Assembly: GCA_027422505.1 (NCBI GenBank)
Contig: JAPQWV010001058.1
Coordinates: forward strand, 62,001-126,000
DNA: 64,000 bases
Origin: Craterostigma plantagineum
Taxonomy: Eukaryota > Streptophyta > Magnoliopsida > Lamiales > Linderniaceae
Reading direction: 5' to 3'
This document shows, one piece after another, positions 37,350 to 48,703 of the stretch; position 1 is the first letter of the stretch, and every line of letters begins with the position of its first letter. The translations under genes were made by a program, and so were the position numbers. Below the pieces are notes generated by a model. That model was not told the origin of the DNA and searched no databases. It saw nothing but the letters and a program-made list of their open reading frames with translations.

Positions 37350-37933
37350 TTATCGTCTCCACCACATTCTCGACACATCTCTTTCACTCTTCCTTTTCCC
37401 TGCAAACCATGAAAAATCAAATTCATAATCAATTCATGATAAAAAAAAAAAACACACACACGAAACATGGGCAAAAAGGATAAATTCGAAGAAGAGAAAA
37501 CATACTGTTTCTATTTCTTCTGTTTAATCTAGGTCTGGAAACGACTTGGGGTATGAAAACGCCAGTACCACTGACGACGTTCCCAGATGATCTCCAAAGG
37601 TTCTTCAACATCCATGCAGCAGCAGGCGCTTCATAATCCTCATTAACATGCCTATTAAGATACCCTTTAAGCTGTTCTTCTTCGCTGCCCAAGTAATGAT
37701 TATTATTATTAGTAGCAGACTTCTTATTTCCGTACACATACTCTGCTGCATAATCATCACAGTCTTCTTCGTCTTCTTCGGTCAGCTGAAGGACTCTTCT
37801 TCTGAGCTCGTCGTAGAAAGCATCGCCGCCGTTGTCGTCTTCGACGTACTCATCAGCTTCGTTCAATAATCGATGGTTGTTTGTCAAGTTCCATGACAAA
37901 AGGCGTCGTCGTAGTTGTAGTAGTGAAACTCAT
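37350..37933 (-). CDS. Uncharacterised plant protein with GTGVFIP motif
   Basis: Two exons: about 37933-37506 and 37399-37350 (GT-AG). The protein is about 160 residues: serine/threonine start, an acidic centre (EADEYVEDDNGGDAFYDELR, EEDEEDCDDY), a conserved-looking block (AAAWMLKNLWRSSGNVVSG, then TGVFIPQVVSRP) and a basic tail ending MWWRR. Short plant proteins with a GTGVF(I/L)P motif near the end form an uncharacterised family; no function is known to me. The only upstream ATG (37933) is one frame away from the rest. A one-base loss in the ACG/CGA repeat near 37910 would explain this. Nuclear or cytosolic location is a guess from composition. Confidence 0.65.
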
Positions 37934-37939
37934 ATTGAT

Positions 37940-38534
37940 TGATGATGTCTTATTTTTAACTCCTTCGCGGCACATATATATATTTGTAGCTTAAAAGTCA
38001 AGTGGGTTGAAAGATAGAGATCAAGTAAGTCGTCTCCTAGTGGGCTGGGCGTCTTTGATCAACTGCAAAGAAGGTTCGTGTTTTTTTTTTTTTTTCTTGC
38101 TATGGAAGATCACGTTTTTGATAGGCGGTTAGTGATGATATTTATTAAAATGGAGTCGGTCTTACCTGCGTTGAATATTCTTCTTACACACAAAAGTCCT
38201 CCTACTTCCCACCTTATTAAGTAAACGCGTGAGGAGGAGGAGACCTTTGTCTTCTTCTTCCTTTCTTCTTTTTGTTTAAATTAATCTCGGAAGACATGTC
38301 AAAAATTTGGTGAAGTTCTCGATCCCTTTGAATGGGCCTACTGTTTTAAATTCAAGGCCCATTTAGATCCCATATTCATAAGGCCGCCCATATCTTATCT
38401 CCATCCTCGTCCTCTGCCTTGGTTCCTTCTCTAATCCATGGCCACGCAAACTTATCATCATCATCAACCAACACAACTTCTTTTTTGACACAAGACACGT
38501 ACAGAATCCCTCTCTGTGATAACGAAGATCGAAG
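37940..38534. other. Divergent promoter region
   Basis: Lies between the minus-strand GTGVFIP gene and the plus-strand PSRP-3 gene, so it probably serves both. A TATATATA stretch near 37975 suits the minus-strand gene. Confidence 0.5.
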
Positions 38535-39151
38535 ATGCTTTCCATGGCGCTTCAACCAAGTATGAACGGAAGAAGTAACTTCCCAGCATTTCTGTCCAAC
38601 ACTACGGTGGCTGTCCCCTTCAAATGCTCGTTGTCAGCGAACCAAACACCTTCCTCTTTCCACTTAGTTTCGAACCATCAATTGCAGGCAAACCACACGA
38701 GAGAATTCAGTAGGGTGCACGTCGCTGCAGAGGAACTGGCCCCAACTGAGTCTTCTGACCTGTCTGAAGAACCTGAGGTTGGAAGAACAAGAAATTCTCT
38801 AACTACAGTTGTTTTTTTCTTGAGCTGTGCCTCGTATAATATGCGTCATCATCTTGATTTTTACAGAAGGCGGCGGCCGTGAAGGCGAAGGTGGGCAAGA
38901 AGCCACGGCTAGTATTGAAGTTCATATGGATGGAAAAGAACATAGGACTTGGGCTGGACCAGGTGATACCTGGGCACGGCTCTGTTCCCTTGAGTCCTTA
39001 CTTCTTCTGGCCGAGGAAAGACGCATGGGAAGAGCTCAAATCCACCCTAGAAAGCAAGCCATGGATATCACAGAAGAAGATGATCATACTTCTCAATCAG
39101 GCCACGGACATCATCAATCTCTGGCAACAAAGCGGTGGTAGTTTGTCCTGA
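38535..39151 (+). CDS. PSRP3: Plastid-specific 30S ribosomal protein 3 (PSRP-3, Ycf65-like)
   Basis: Two exons, 38535-38777 and 38867-39151, joined in phase between EEPE and KAAAVKA, give an intact 175-residue protein. The first about 70 residues are serine/alanine-rich and look like a chloroplast transit peptide. The mature part carries the full Ycf65 domain: [40 protein letters not shown], and [24 protein letters not shown]-3 (cS23) sits on the small subunit of the chloroplast ribosome and is inherited from cyanobacteria. It is convergent with the plastid membrane-protein gene at 39329, with only about 180 bp between the stops. Confidence 0.95.
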
Positions 39152-39328
39152 ATCAGAGCCAACCAATAATGCTGAGTTTAATAGTCCCTCTTCAGTAGTG
39201 TTGTGTAGCTGAGTTTGAGCTCTTCCTCATTATTGTTGTATTTCTGCTTTGAGGCTCTGTTTTTGTGTTCCACGCTCATCAGAGTGTGAACTGATAAAGA
39301 AACACTGTTTTGAATCTTTGTCTACTTA

Positions 39329-40900
39329 TTACATCTCAGAAACATCAGATTTCAGACAAACAGAATAGGCCACTGATCCAACAACTGGGACGAATCTAAG
39401 AAGACTAACTAAAGAAATTCGATCGCTTTGTAATTTCTGCATGTTGTCTCCTATCAACCAAGCTTGGAAAACAGCGTATAAGCACAAGTCCCATAGGAAG
39501 GCATAAGCAACTCTATCGGTCGATACGTAATTTAGAAAGAATTCCCATCTCTGATGGACGTCGCCGAAATTACCGTCTCCACGCCCATAAAATCCCCACC
39601 ACACAGATAATAAGCTAACGAATCCACCGATAAGTCCAACGATAGTCGCGCCATTCGTCATAATCAACCGAGTTGAGATGTTCCCAACGGAGCATTCTCC
39701 TCTTCATCAGCCCCGTTAAGGCGCAGTTGCCATGTAAGGAATTAAGAATGCTGCATCATTTGAGAAACATACATGAAAAAAGGAAAGTATGCAAAGATTG
39801 GACATACTGTTTGTCTAAATTAGAGGCTGGACTACGTACTGTTTGTGAGGAAAGTCTGTAGTCCCCAAAGAAAATCAAGAGTTGATTGCTTTACTCTGTT
39901 TCTCCTTCTATCTGTGTAGAGCAGAGGAGCAAACAATAGAGTCCAACCAATGACTAAATTGAAAAGGCCCTCACAGATCTGCGCAGAGGATGGGTTGAAC
40001 AACAAATGGCTTAGTAGATTATGTAATGAAAAGGAAGAGTAGGAAAATGGCCTCAAATGTACGACAAGAGTAAAATTACCGGATGAACAATGGGTGCCTC
40101 CATTACATGAATACCGACTGCTCTGCATCAAAAATTTATTTCAAGAATGATGTAGATAGTTGCAGCCATAGCAATGACAAGCTTATGATCAATCTGTAGA
40201 GCGCAAACAGAAGAAACAACTGATGTTTTAACATTACCAGAGTTCAAGGATGGCAGAACAAAGAAGAAATTGAGGGAAAGTTCTATAGCGATTGAATGGT
40301 CTCTGAAGTAATGCCCCATACAGGTTCTCCCTGCACTTTGTTCAACAACATACATTCAAAACTGAAAAAAATGAAGACGAGGAACATTGCAAAAAAAATG
40401 TACTTTCAGCAAATGGAGAATGCAGATGAGGAAGACGACCCTGAATTTAAAGCATGAAGCAAAATAAACATAGCTTCATTCAGTACCTAAAAATATATTC
40501 TTCCCAACAGTTTTGACCTAAGAAGATCAGATCAGATTATAATTATATGTCGACAACAGACTTACGGGGGCATAGGGAAGTAAGAAGAGCCAAATAACAT
40601 AAACGCCCTCCAAAACCCACAGAACTACCCTCAATAACTTGCGCGCGCCGTCGTCCATCTCCGACACCGAACCCCCGCCTCTAGCCGCACTTGGAACTGG
40701 TGCCCGGCGGCCCTCAAGCCTCAGGGAATCTGCCGAAGAGGAAATTAACGCCTTATCCCATCCGATACGGACACCGTGGTAAGCTAGAACGTTACGTCTT
40801 CTCAGACGATTAAAGTTTTTCCACGTTTTGATGCGGTGGCGCAGTGCAGCGCCGGAGTATATCGGGTGGTGGCGCACATCAGGGGCATTGCGGTGGGCAT
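39329..40900 (-). CDS. Uncharacterised plastid membrane protein
   Basis: Five exons: 40900-40566, 40330-40238, 40120-40080, 39978-39840, 39750-39329. The N-terminus is basic and S/A-rich and could be a transit peptide. The rest carries several hydrophobic helices: VVLWVLEGVYVIWLFLLPYA, LSLNFFFVLPSLN, LFNLVIGWTLLFAPLLYTD, GATIVGLIGGFVSLLSVWWG, AYAFLWDLCLYAVFQAWLIG, and LLRFVPVVGSVAYSVCLK. I recall it as a conserved, functionally uncharacterised family of green-plant plastid membrane proteins. Single-base shifts are needed at about four places: the start region near 40878, a missing T near 40286, an extra base near 39728 and a missing T near 39674. The splice sites are all canonical. Function unknown. 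Confidence 0.75.
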
Positions 40901-41213
40901 CTTGGGTTTGTCTCGCCGGTGTCGGTCGTGGTGGTGGTGATGGATATTTTGGTGAACGCAGCTTAAATGGGTCGAAGGTTATGTCGAGGCTACGTGGCGC
41001 CTTATGATACCTTCGTTAGATTTTCAGTTTACAGTTCATTTTTCTTCTCTTTTTTTGTTTTTCAATTTTTTCTGCATCTTTAGGGTCAAGGAATTAAAGC
41101 TATGTGTCACAAGAAATATACGTCATATAATAAATTATGTACAGTCCTAGTTGAAGTTTTAAGATTTTCGAAGGGTGTAGCGATATTGCTGTAACAAAAT
41201 TTATATCACAAGG

Positions 41214-41983
41214 TCAACTGCAGTAAGAACGACGAAGAAGACGCAAGAGTAATGAAATCTTGCGTCTTGGATGGCTTTGCATTGAAGAAATCTGTTTTCT
41301 TGATGAATCTTTTTTACCATTTCTATTTGTATTATAAGTAAGTGTAACCTTCTTGTCCACAACACTTATCACCACTGATTGAGCGTCCCCTGCATCAAAT
41401 GACGATCAATTTATTTACAAATCTTTCGCTAAAAAATCGTTTATCATGTAAAAGAAATACATATTATTAATAATAATTATTAGAACAAACGAATATATTT
41501 GGCATTATTATAAGGTGGAAATATCTCATTGTCTCTCATTTTCTCAACTTTGACAATAAGCTCCAAAAGTAAGTGCTGAAAAAACAGGTATGGGTGTGAG
41601 GTAAACACAACACAACTGGCGTTTGGAAAACATTTTTCTAATTATTTTGCAATAATTAAATGCCTATAATCGAACAATCACTAGGGTTTAATAGCCCTTA
41701 AATGGATGACAACCACGTTTAATAAGGGCGTATAGCAATTATTACCACCACTACTTATATATTTCTTCGTAGATGTATATGATAGCAAATTATTACCACC
41801 ACTAACTAATAACTGCGAAATTACTCTTAATGGTATACTCAATCATCATCTCATAAGTTTGTTAAAATAAATCCAGCAAAATTAGATTAACTCACCGTTC
41901 ATTTTCCACATTACATCAGCAACCCTTTGCTGGCAATTTGCACAGCTAAAATCTGCTAGAAACACCACTTCTTGCACCTGCAT
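41214..41983 (-). CDS. Short heavy-metal-associated (HMA) domain protein
   Basis: Two exons, 41983-41896 and 41389-41214, spliced in phase within the glycine after KMN, give 87 residues with no frame break. The protein starts MQVQEVVFLADFSCANCQQR with the CXXC metal site (C14-A-N-C17) placed as in HMA domains. It continues with GDAQSVVISVVDKKVTLTY, the second half of the betaalphabetabetaalphabeta fold. The C-terminus is basic and S/R-rich. It belongs with small plant HMA/HIPP-like proteins, which bind copper or other metals or serve as adaptors. No CaaX box is seen, so it is not an isoprenylated HIPP. Confidence 0.85.
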
Positions 41984-41989
41984 ATCATT

Positions 41990-43190
41990 CCAACCATCGA
42001 GTATATTTACAAGCTTGAATTTTTCTTAGGAAAAAAGAAAGATATAACAAGCAGAAACTCACAAGAGGTAAGGCTAACGATTCAATGGCAGCTAAGCTCG
42101 TTTGAGAAGGACTGCGATCATCGTCAATGGCAGTGGTCGTTCGCTGATCATCATAATCTTTGCTCCATCTTAAAAGGGTCATGCTTATAATTATATTCTC
42201 GAAGGTGAATTCAAGAAAAAAATATTAGGCATAAAAGCTAAAGAAGGTATCTTTTATTATTGTGATATCTTTTCATGAGAGGGAGATATATATATGCTGG
42301 GAGGAAACGGATATTTTTCTCTCTTTTTTTGCGTAGTTGTATAATAAAATACGTTAACGTTTGTGGAGAAGGTGGTGTATCGACAAAGACTAAAACCTTA
42401 TTCGCTGTGGTACCGATGATTAATTTCCCAAGCCAATCACAGATCAAAGTTGAGATTATGAGGTAATTAAGATAATCGCATTATTAGACTTAATGACATG
42501 TATGTCCTTGGATTCTTAAGCCTTCTTTGACTTTTTAATCTTTTGACAACTTATTTATGAATATAAAACTTTTCACCCATTATTGAGCAAAATGGGCCTT
42601 GCACGCATTGTAAACCTATTTTTTTAATTACTTGCCCAAAATTGCGTAATTAAGATGCAAAAAGTTGGTATCGAGTTTGACGACGTCTATCTTTTAATTT
42701 TTCACGGTTATTGTTTAAGAATTATGACATAATATAAAGTTAAACAACGTAATCATTGGCTTGGCAGTTGAATTACAACGTTAGCGATATGTTTATTACC
42801 AGATATAAATAAATAAAAAACAAACAGGCTAACATGTTTGTTCATAAATTTATTTTATAAACTACTCCATGATAAATTGTCGAGGAATGAAAAGAAATCC
42901 CAAAAACTCAGTTAACTAGCTATATTATCTCTTATTCGCTACGTTGTATATATTGACCCGAAAAGATTACATGGGCCTAACCCATAAACGCTAACAGATT
43001 AAATTTGATCATATATGATATAATAACACTTTCCTTTCTCTTTCTGGCAATTTAATTAAGTCTAGTATATCAAGTGTATAAAATAAACTTCAAACATTGT
43101 CAGTCTATTAATTACAACAATATTTACGAGGCCTTTCTTACAAATAAATATAATAGAAAATCACGAATGGGTTCTAGTCATTGTTCCTAT
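41990..43190. other. Intergenic DNA
   Basis: HMA-gene promoter at the left end, then AT-rich DNA with no recognised gene. Open frames at 41972-42466 have no family features. Confidence 0.4.
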
Positions 43191-43192
43191 AC

Positions 43193-43663
43193 CTAACTCC
43201 CAAAATTCTCGGATTCGTGCGCCCACAAGACCTGACCCGACCCGAACTCACGATCCGAATAATCAAGCAACCCATCAACGTAGTCGTCGTCTTCTCCACC
43301 ACCGCGGAGGTAAACCGGCTCATCAAATCCGAACCGGTCGAAGCCATCAAAACCCGGTTCAACCCAAAACTCAGAACCCACCAAATCGCTCTCGGGTTCG
43401 TCTCCCTGAACCGGCGCCGGCAACCCAAGCTCGTCATCGGACGCCATTAACAAGAAACTCATGAGCTTCTCCGCCGAGGGCAAGCTGGCCTTGATTTCAT
43501 CCTCGAACATCTTTACCAACGAGGAAAGATTCCCTTCGGAGAGTTGGTCGGGCGATGGAAGCTCATCGACCGCGCCGGCGTCGAGATCGTCCAGCAGACT
43601 CTCTTTCAGTTTCTTCGCCGCCGTCGAGTTCACCTCATCTTCTTCTCGTGGCCTTTTCTCCAT
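43193..43663 (-). CDS. Acidic protein of unknown function, full-length copy
   Basis: An intact 156-codon frame from the ATG at 43663. The start is lysine/arginine-rich ([17 protein letters not shown], a possible nuclear signal). It is followed by acidic, helical segments (SEGNLSSLVKMFEDEIK, LMSFLLMASDDELGLP) and a D/E/F/G-rich end (FDGFDRFGFDEPVYLRGGGE, LDYSDREFGSG, LWAHES). The DDELGLP block is familiar from short plant proteins of no known role; I cannot name the family. A TATA box is at 43751-43758. The 5' 107 bp of this CDS and its promoter are duplicated at 61894-62750. Confidence 0.7.
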   Translation of the reverse strand: MEKRPREEDEVNSTAAKKLKESLLDDLDAGAVDELPSPDQLSEGNLSSLVKMFEDEIKASLPSAEKLMSFLLMASDDELGLPAPVQGDEPESDLVGSEFWVEPGFDGFDRFGFDEPVYLRGGGEDDDYVDGLLDYSDREFGSGQVLWAHESENFGS

Positions 43664-44406
43664 GAAATGATGATAAACAGTGATCAATAAAGAAAATGTG
43701 GTAATAAATAAAACGATATTGTTTGTGAAGAAAAGTAGGGTTTTGGGCTCCTTTTATAGGTGTGGAAGGATGTGCATGCCATGCCATGTCATTTCATGGG
43801 AGGCTTCGTAGGTTTTTCAATTTAATTTGTTTCTTTATTACTTCATGTGTGGTGTGTTCATGACGTGTCTCATCATTGCTTACTCGAAAGTTTGATGGGC
43901 CCCACAATGAATCGCTAGAAGGTACGTATTAGTCAACGCCGCGGCAACATTCCTTTCTCTTCCTTTTTTTACTCGCTTTAGGTTATTATAGATTCTTCTT
44001 TCTTTCGTTTGTTTCTTGTATTCAAAGAAAAGGCTAATGAAAGTATTATAATAACGGTCTCCGTCGGCTTGGCTCCGTATCAACCGACAGGTAACTAATA
44101 AACTTAAAGAATAAGAATTATATCGTTCGTCGACGTCATTGCTTACTTGCCAAGTCTTTTCTTCTGCATTTGATATTTTCTTGCTTGCCTTTGTTGAAAC
44201 CATGGATATAAATGAAGACGACATTCACAACAATGTTACTACTTATTCATTTTTTGCGCCAAGCATTTTTCACGGGGTATAACTAGCCTAGTGTTAGACC
44301 CCTCACTTTGGGGATGATTGGACCCTGCGTCACCTTCGGCTAAGAACCGCACGTGCCACGTATAGGAGGACGTTTGCTTGATGGAACACCCTTCTTCTGG
44401 CCAGAG
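43557..44406. repeat. Segmental duplication copy A, left part
   Basis: Matches 61894-62757 nearly base for base, with a few substitutions and single-base indels. It contains the 5' part of the acidic-protein gene, its promoter and the start of a solo LTR. It continues after the Copia insertion at 58033-58988. Confidence 0.95.
43751..43758 (-). promoter_or_regulatory. TATA box of the acidic-protein gene
   Basis: TATAAAAG about 90 bp before the ATG at 43663. The same box is preserved in the truncated copy at 62101-62108. Confidence 0.7.
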
Positions 44407-45233
44407 TGAGGGCGGTCCCGTACACAATGGATAAAAAATCACTAAGTTATATACTGATGTTGGACGTGATGTTGGGCTAACACTCACACTCTCTTATAAC
44501 GCACAGCGGAAATGATAGACACTTAGTGAAAAAAGACGCAACGAACACACACGATGTTTTTGTGCAGCAAGTCAAATAACTTGCTGCGAGCCCCAAGGGG
44601 TAAAAATCCACTAGAAAGATGGATTACAAAACTATCGAAAAAGATAGTTAACACTAAGCTAGCAAACGGCACGAATCAGAAAAGGATTCTAAAAACCTAC
44701 AAGATCTAACGACCTCTAACAGCTAGACTTAGAAAAGAAAAAACTCTTTCAAGATATATAACTCGCTCTAAAAAGCTCTCTATTTCGCTCGGTGTTCGTC
44801 GTCAAAAAGCCGCACTTCAAACGGTTAAGTCTTTCGCCTTATATAGTGCCTCGACTTGTGAAAGACTTGTTCCAACGTCTTAGCAACTTCCCACAACGTC
44901 CACTAACGTCCACTAAGTGTATTTGGACAGTTAGTGACCGTTGGAACTCGACTTGGTCAGCTCGGATTGCTTGGTCTTCCCTTGAGCTCCAAGTCGCCTA
45001 TTTTTAGTATGCTCTTTTCCGATTTTTGCTCTAGCTCATCTACACTCTTTTCCACACGGTTTGATCCATTCTAGCTCTTATCCATAACCTGCACAACACT
45101 AGAAAAATGCCACGTCATAATTAAATAGGTTTTGGGCATGAAAGATAAACTAGGAAAGGGAACATTCTCGGCCAACAGATGTTGACTAGAATGTTACCCA
45201 ACATTGTTTTAGTTTGAAAGCTCAACATCAACA
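44407..45233 (-). repeat. Copia 3' LTR
   Basis: 827 bp, TGAGGGCGG...ATCAACA on the plus strand. It differs from the 5' LTR only by five one-base length changes in homopolymers. The open frames in the two LTRs are not genes. Confidence 0.95.
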
Positions 45234-45234
45234 A

Positions 45235-45855
45235 TCTCCCCCTTTTTATCTTTCTTCCCAAAACCAAAGCAGAAGTCAGTCATAGCGAAACTCCCCCTGA
45301 AGGCAACATCAACTCAACCACAAAACATTAAAATGGTTAGAGTTAGACGCAAACAGAATAGCACAAAAAACTATTCAAAGTACTACGACAATAGTACTTA
45401 GCCATAACAAGGTTATCTGCAAATATAACAGTTCATACGCAGGCCGAAAAACCACATGGTCACACAAGCAGAATTAACCAGATCAGCATGCACAAAATAA
45501 CCATAAAGTCAGACATGCAAAAAGAAACTATCTTTAGGCGAATCTGCAAAATAAAAATATCCGGCAAGTAAGCAGGCACATATGTAAACATATCGGAGAC
45601 GCACATCAGCATACATATAGTAAAAAATATTTCTCGACATGCAAAAATAAAAATCAGAGAAAAATCAATTATGCATGCAAAATAGAAAGGATCAGAGCTT
45701 CACTCTCAATGGAATATGGAGTTTCCTTCTGATGCTTTCTCGGCTGCTTCTCCTTCTTGATCAGCTTCCCCTGTTTGTTCGGCTCCTTTCTTATTCTGCT
45801 CCCCTAAATTTCCTTATCTCCCCCTTTTTATCTGCACATCCTTCTCCCCCTTTTT
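45235..45855 (-). other. Multiple polypurine tracts
   Basis: The polypurine tract next to the 3' LTR (45235-45250, GATAAAAAGGGGGAGA on the minus strand) is repeated exactly at 45817-45832. Close variants are at 45291-45299 and 45843-45856. Confidence 0.75.
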
Positions 45856-46823
45856 GGGAAGAAAGAAAAAAACTCACAGAACTTCTCTGTTAGCCAACTT
45901 GCAGATGTTGAGGTAAATGTGGGACTAACATCTGGGCCAATAATCTGAGACTCAGAAACAAGTTAGTTCACCATAAAGAAATCAAAGATAAATTCAAAAG
46001 AAATTGATATGAGAGTAATTCGGGGGCAGAGAGAAATGAGTCGGTTAAGGAGCTATGGTTTGTGAACAAAAAAAATTCGATCAATCTAATCACTTCATAT
46101 ACGCATGTTTCAACGATTTACAAATACCACACACCACTAACAGAAAATAGCAGATAGTGTAGTACATGAGACTGAGAAAATAACCGTTGGACACATATGA
46201 GAGCTTAAGCATATTGAATGCTAAATAAGTTCACAAACCGCCTAATTAATCATGGAGCTAAAAATAGTATATTTTCAAACCAAACACGCGAGCACATAGG
46301 AGCAAATATGGAGTAAGTCGAGACAAAACATGATAAAGCATGATACTAAACATAGTAAATAGACTAATTCATCATGCGAGCATATAAAAGCAGTTTGAAG
46401 ACCAAGTCATGCGAGTTAAACGGAGCACTTCGTATCATGATTCAACCAAAAAGAACTAAGTCAAAAGTCAAGGTAGAATCAAGAAACACTAACCGTTTGA
46501 GCGACGTCGATGAACACATAGAGACAAGTGTAAAGAGCTGTTCTTCGAGAGTTTCTAATGCAATTCTGAGAGATAACTAAACTAGACACATAAGACTAAC
46601 AAATACAGTACTAAAGACAGACACGAATAAAACGAAAGCACACAAAAAATAGCAATATCGAACTGTTAGTCACATGTTGCCCTAACATTTGACTCAACAT
46701 TCTAATTCCGTAATCCTAGACTTTTCTGCTTAATTCTTCTCAAAATCAGTTCCCCTTATTTCTACCCTTTCACCTCACATATCCAACCGAAATTATGCAC
46801 TGCCCTTATACTCCCTTGCCTCA

Positions 46824-47019
46824 AGGATCGGCTTTTTGTCGCATAATATACATCGTCACCGCGAATGCCGTGTACCTAAGGAATTTTATTACCGAGAGCC
46901 TATATCTAGCAGAGAGTTTATAAGCATGCTAATCACAAAAAGGATTGGTTTTTAGTCGCAAAGAGTACATCGTCACAGCGAATGCCGTGTACCTAGGGAC
47001 GTATTACCAAGAGCCTATA
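46824..47019. repeat. Direct repeat in the Copia 3' non-coding region
   Basis: Two imperfect copies of about 80 bp, 46824-46905 and 46941-47019, sharing ACATCGTCAC(C/A)GCGAATGCC and GAGCCTATA. Confidence 0.85.
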
Positions 47020-47278
47020 AAAGAGGAATCGGGTTCATTTAGGGACCAATCAAGAAGAATCAAGTCATTTCACAGGAAAACAGAACAGAATATTTAACCA
47101 ACACTAAGCAGTAACTACCAAAATCGACATATGCTATGTTGATCCAAATGTTGGACCAACATTCAAACTAACATGTGCAAACCTATGGATTTCTTCAGGT
47201 CCGAGAACCTTTCAGAATCCAATGCTTTCGTAAAAATGTCTGCTAACTGATTGTTAGTGTCTATATGCTCGATGCGGA

Positions 47279-48703
47279 CTAACTCTTTTCGACCATATCT
47301 CTCAGAAAATGATGCCTTATATCTATATGCTTCGTACGCGAATGTTGGATGGGGTTCCTAGATATGTTAATGGCACTAAGGTTATCACAATACATGAGAA
47401 CAGATTCGCACTCTAACCCATAGTCACATAACATACTATTTAACCACAATAACTGCGTGCAACAACTACCCGCCGCAACATATTCGGACTCAGCAGTAGA
47501 TAAAGACACACAATTCTGTTTCTTACTATACCATGCAACCAAATTGTTACCTAAGAAGAAACAGCCACCACTTGTGCTCTTGCGGTCATCCTCGTCACCC
47601 GCCCAGTCAGCATCGCTATAGCCTACAAGACTCAAATTAGTATCTTTGGAAAACCATAATCCGAGGCTACACGATCCACTCACATAACGAAGTATTCTCT
47701 TAACAGCATTCAAATGTGATACCTTAGGTTCAGATTGATATCTAGCACATACGCAAACACTGTACATGATATCAGGTCTACTCGCAGATAAGTACAATAA
47801 ACTACCTATCATAGATCGGTACAATGTTGGGTCAACATTCTGCCCAACATTGTCTTTACTTACCTTTTGAGCAGAACCCATGGGCGTTTTCATTACCTTT
47901 GCTGTGTCTAACCCAAACTTCTTGACAGTGTTCTTGGCATACTTCTCTTGGGACATAAAGATCCCGTCGCTGCTTTGCTTAATCTGCAAACCTAAAAAAT
48001 ATGTAAGTTCGCCTATCATCGACATTTCGAAGGTAGTATTCATTGCCTGCACAAACTGATGTAATAAAACTTGTAAGCTAGAACCAAAACGATGTCATCA
48101 ACATATACTTGAGCAATCAAAATATCGGATCCGACCCTCTTAACAAAAAGAGTGCGATCCGCCTCACCTCGAGTGAAACCGAACTCAAGTAAAAACGTTG
48201 CTAACCTCGCATACCAAGCTCGAGGTGCTTGCTTCAACCCGTACAAAGCTTTCTGCAGCTTAAAAACATGGTTAGGATAATGGGGATCTTCGAACCCTTT
48301 AGGCTGTTCGACATAGATTTCCTTATCAATATACCCATTCAAAATGCACCCTTAACATCCATTTGATGTAATGTAATGTTAAGCCAACATGCAATAGCTA
48401 ACAAAAGCCTAATTGATTCTAACCTAGCAACGGGAGCAAACGTTTCATCAAAGTCTATACCTTCTACTTGCGTGTACCCTGAGCTACTAAACGTGCCTTG
48501 TTTCTAATAACCCTACCAAGTTCATCAGATTTATTCTTAAATATCCACTTAGTGCCTATGACATTAATGTCTTTTGGCCGTGGCACTAATGTCCAAACTT
48601 GGTTTTTCTCGAACTGCAAGAGTTCCTCTTGCATCGCATTTATCCAACAATTATCCTTGAGAGCTTCAAGGACATTCTTGGGTTCTATCTCAGAAACAAA
48701 CAA
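47279..48703 (-). CDS. Copia reverse transcriptase and RNase H part of pol
   Basis: Minus-strand pieces in consecutive frames. RT begins with [20 protein letters not shown] and GTKWIFKNK. It continues with [35 protein letters not shown] and the catalytic YVDDI. The last piece (48052-47279) carries [20 protein letters not shown], RNase [32 protein letters not shown] and DNLSAI, then stops. Single-base shifts occur near 48700, 48475, 48345 and 48050, each in a short G or T run. Confidence 0.9.

Noticed and set aside
44792..45007. Identical frames at 44792 and 57592
   Set aside because: They lie in the two Copia LTRs and are not conserved coding sequence.
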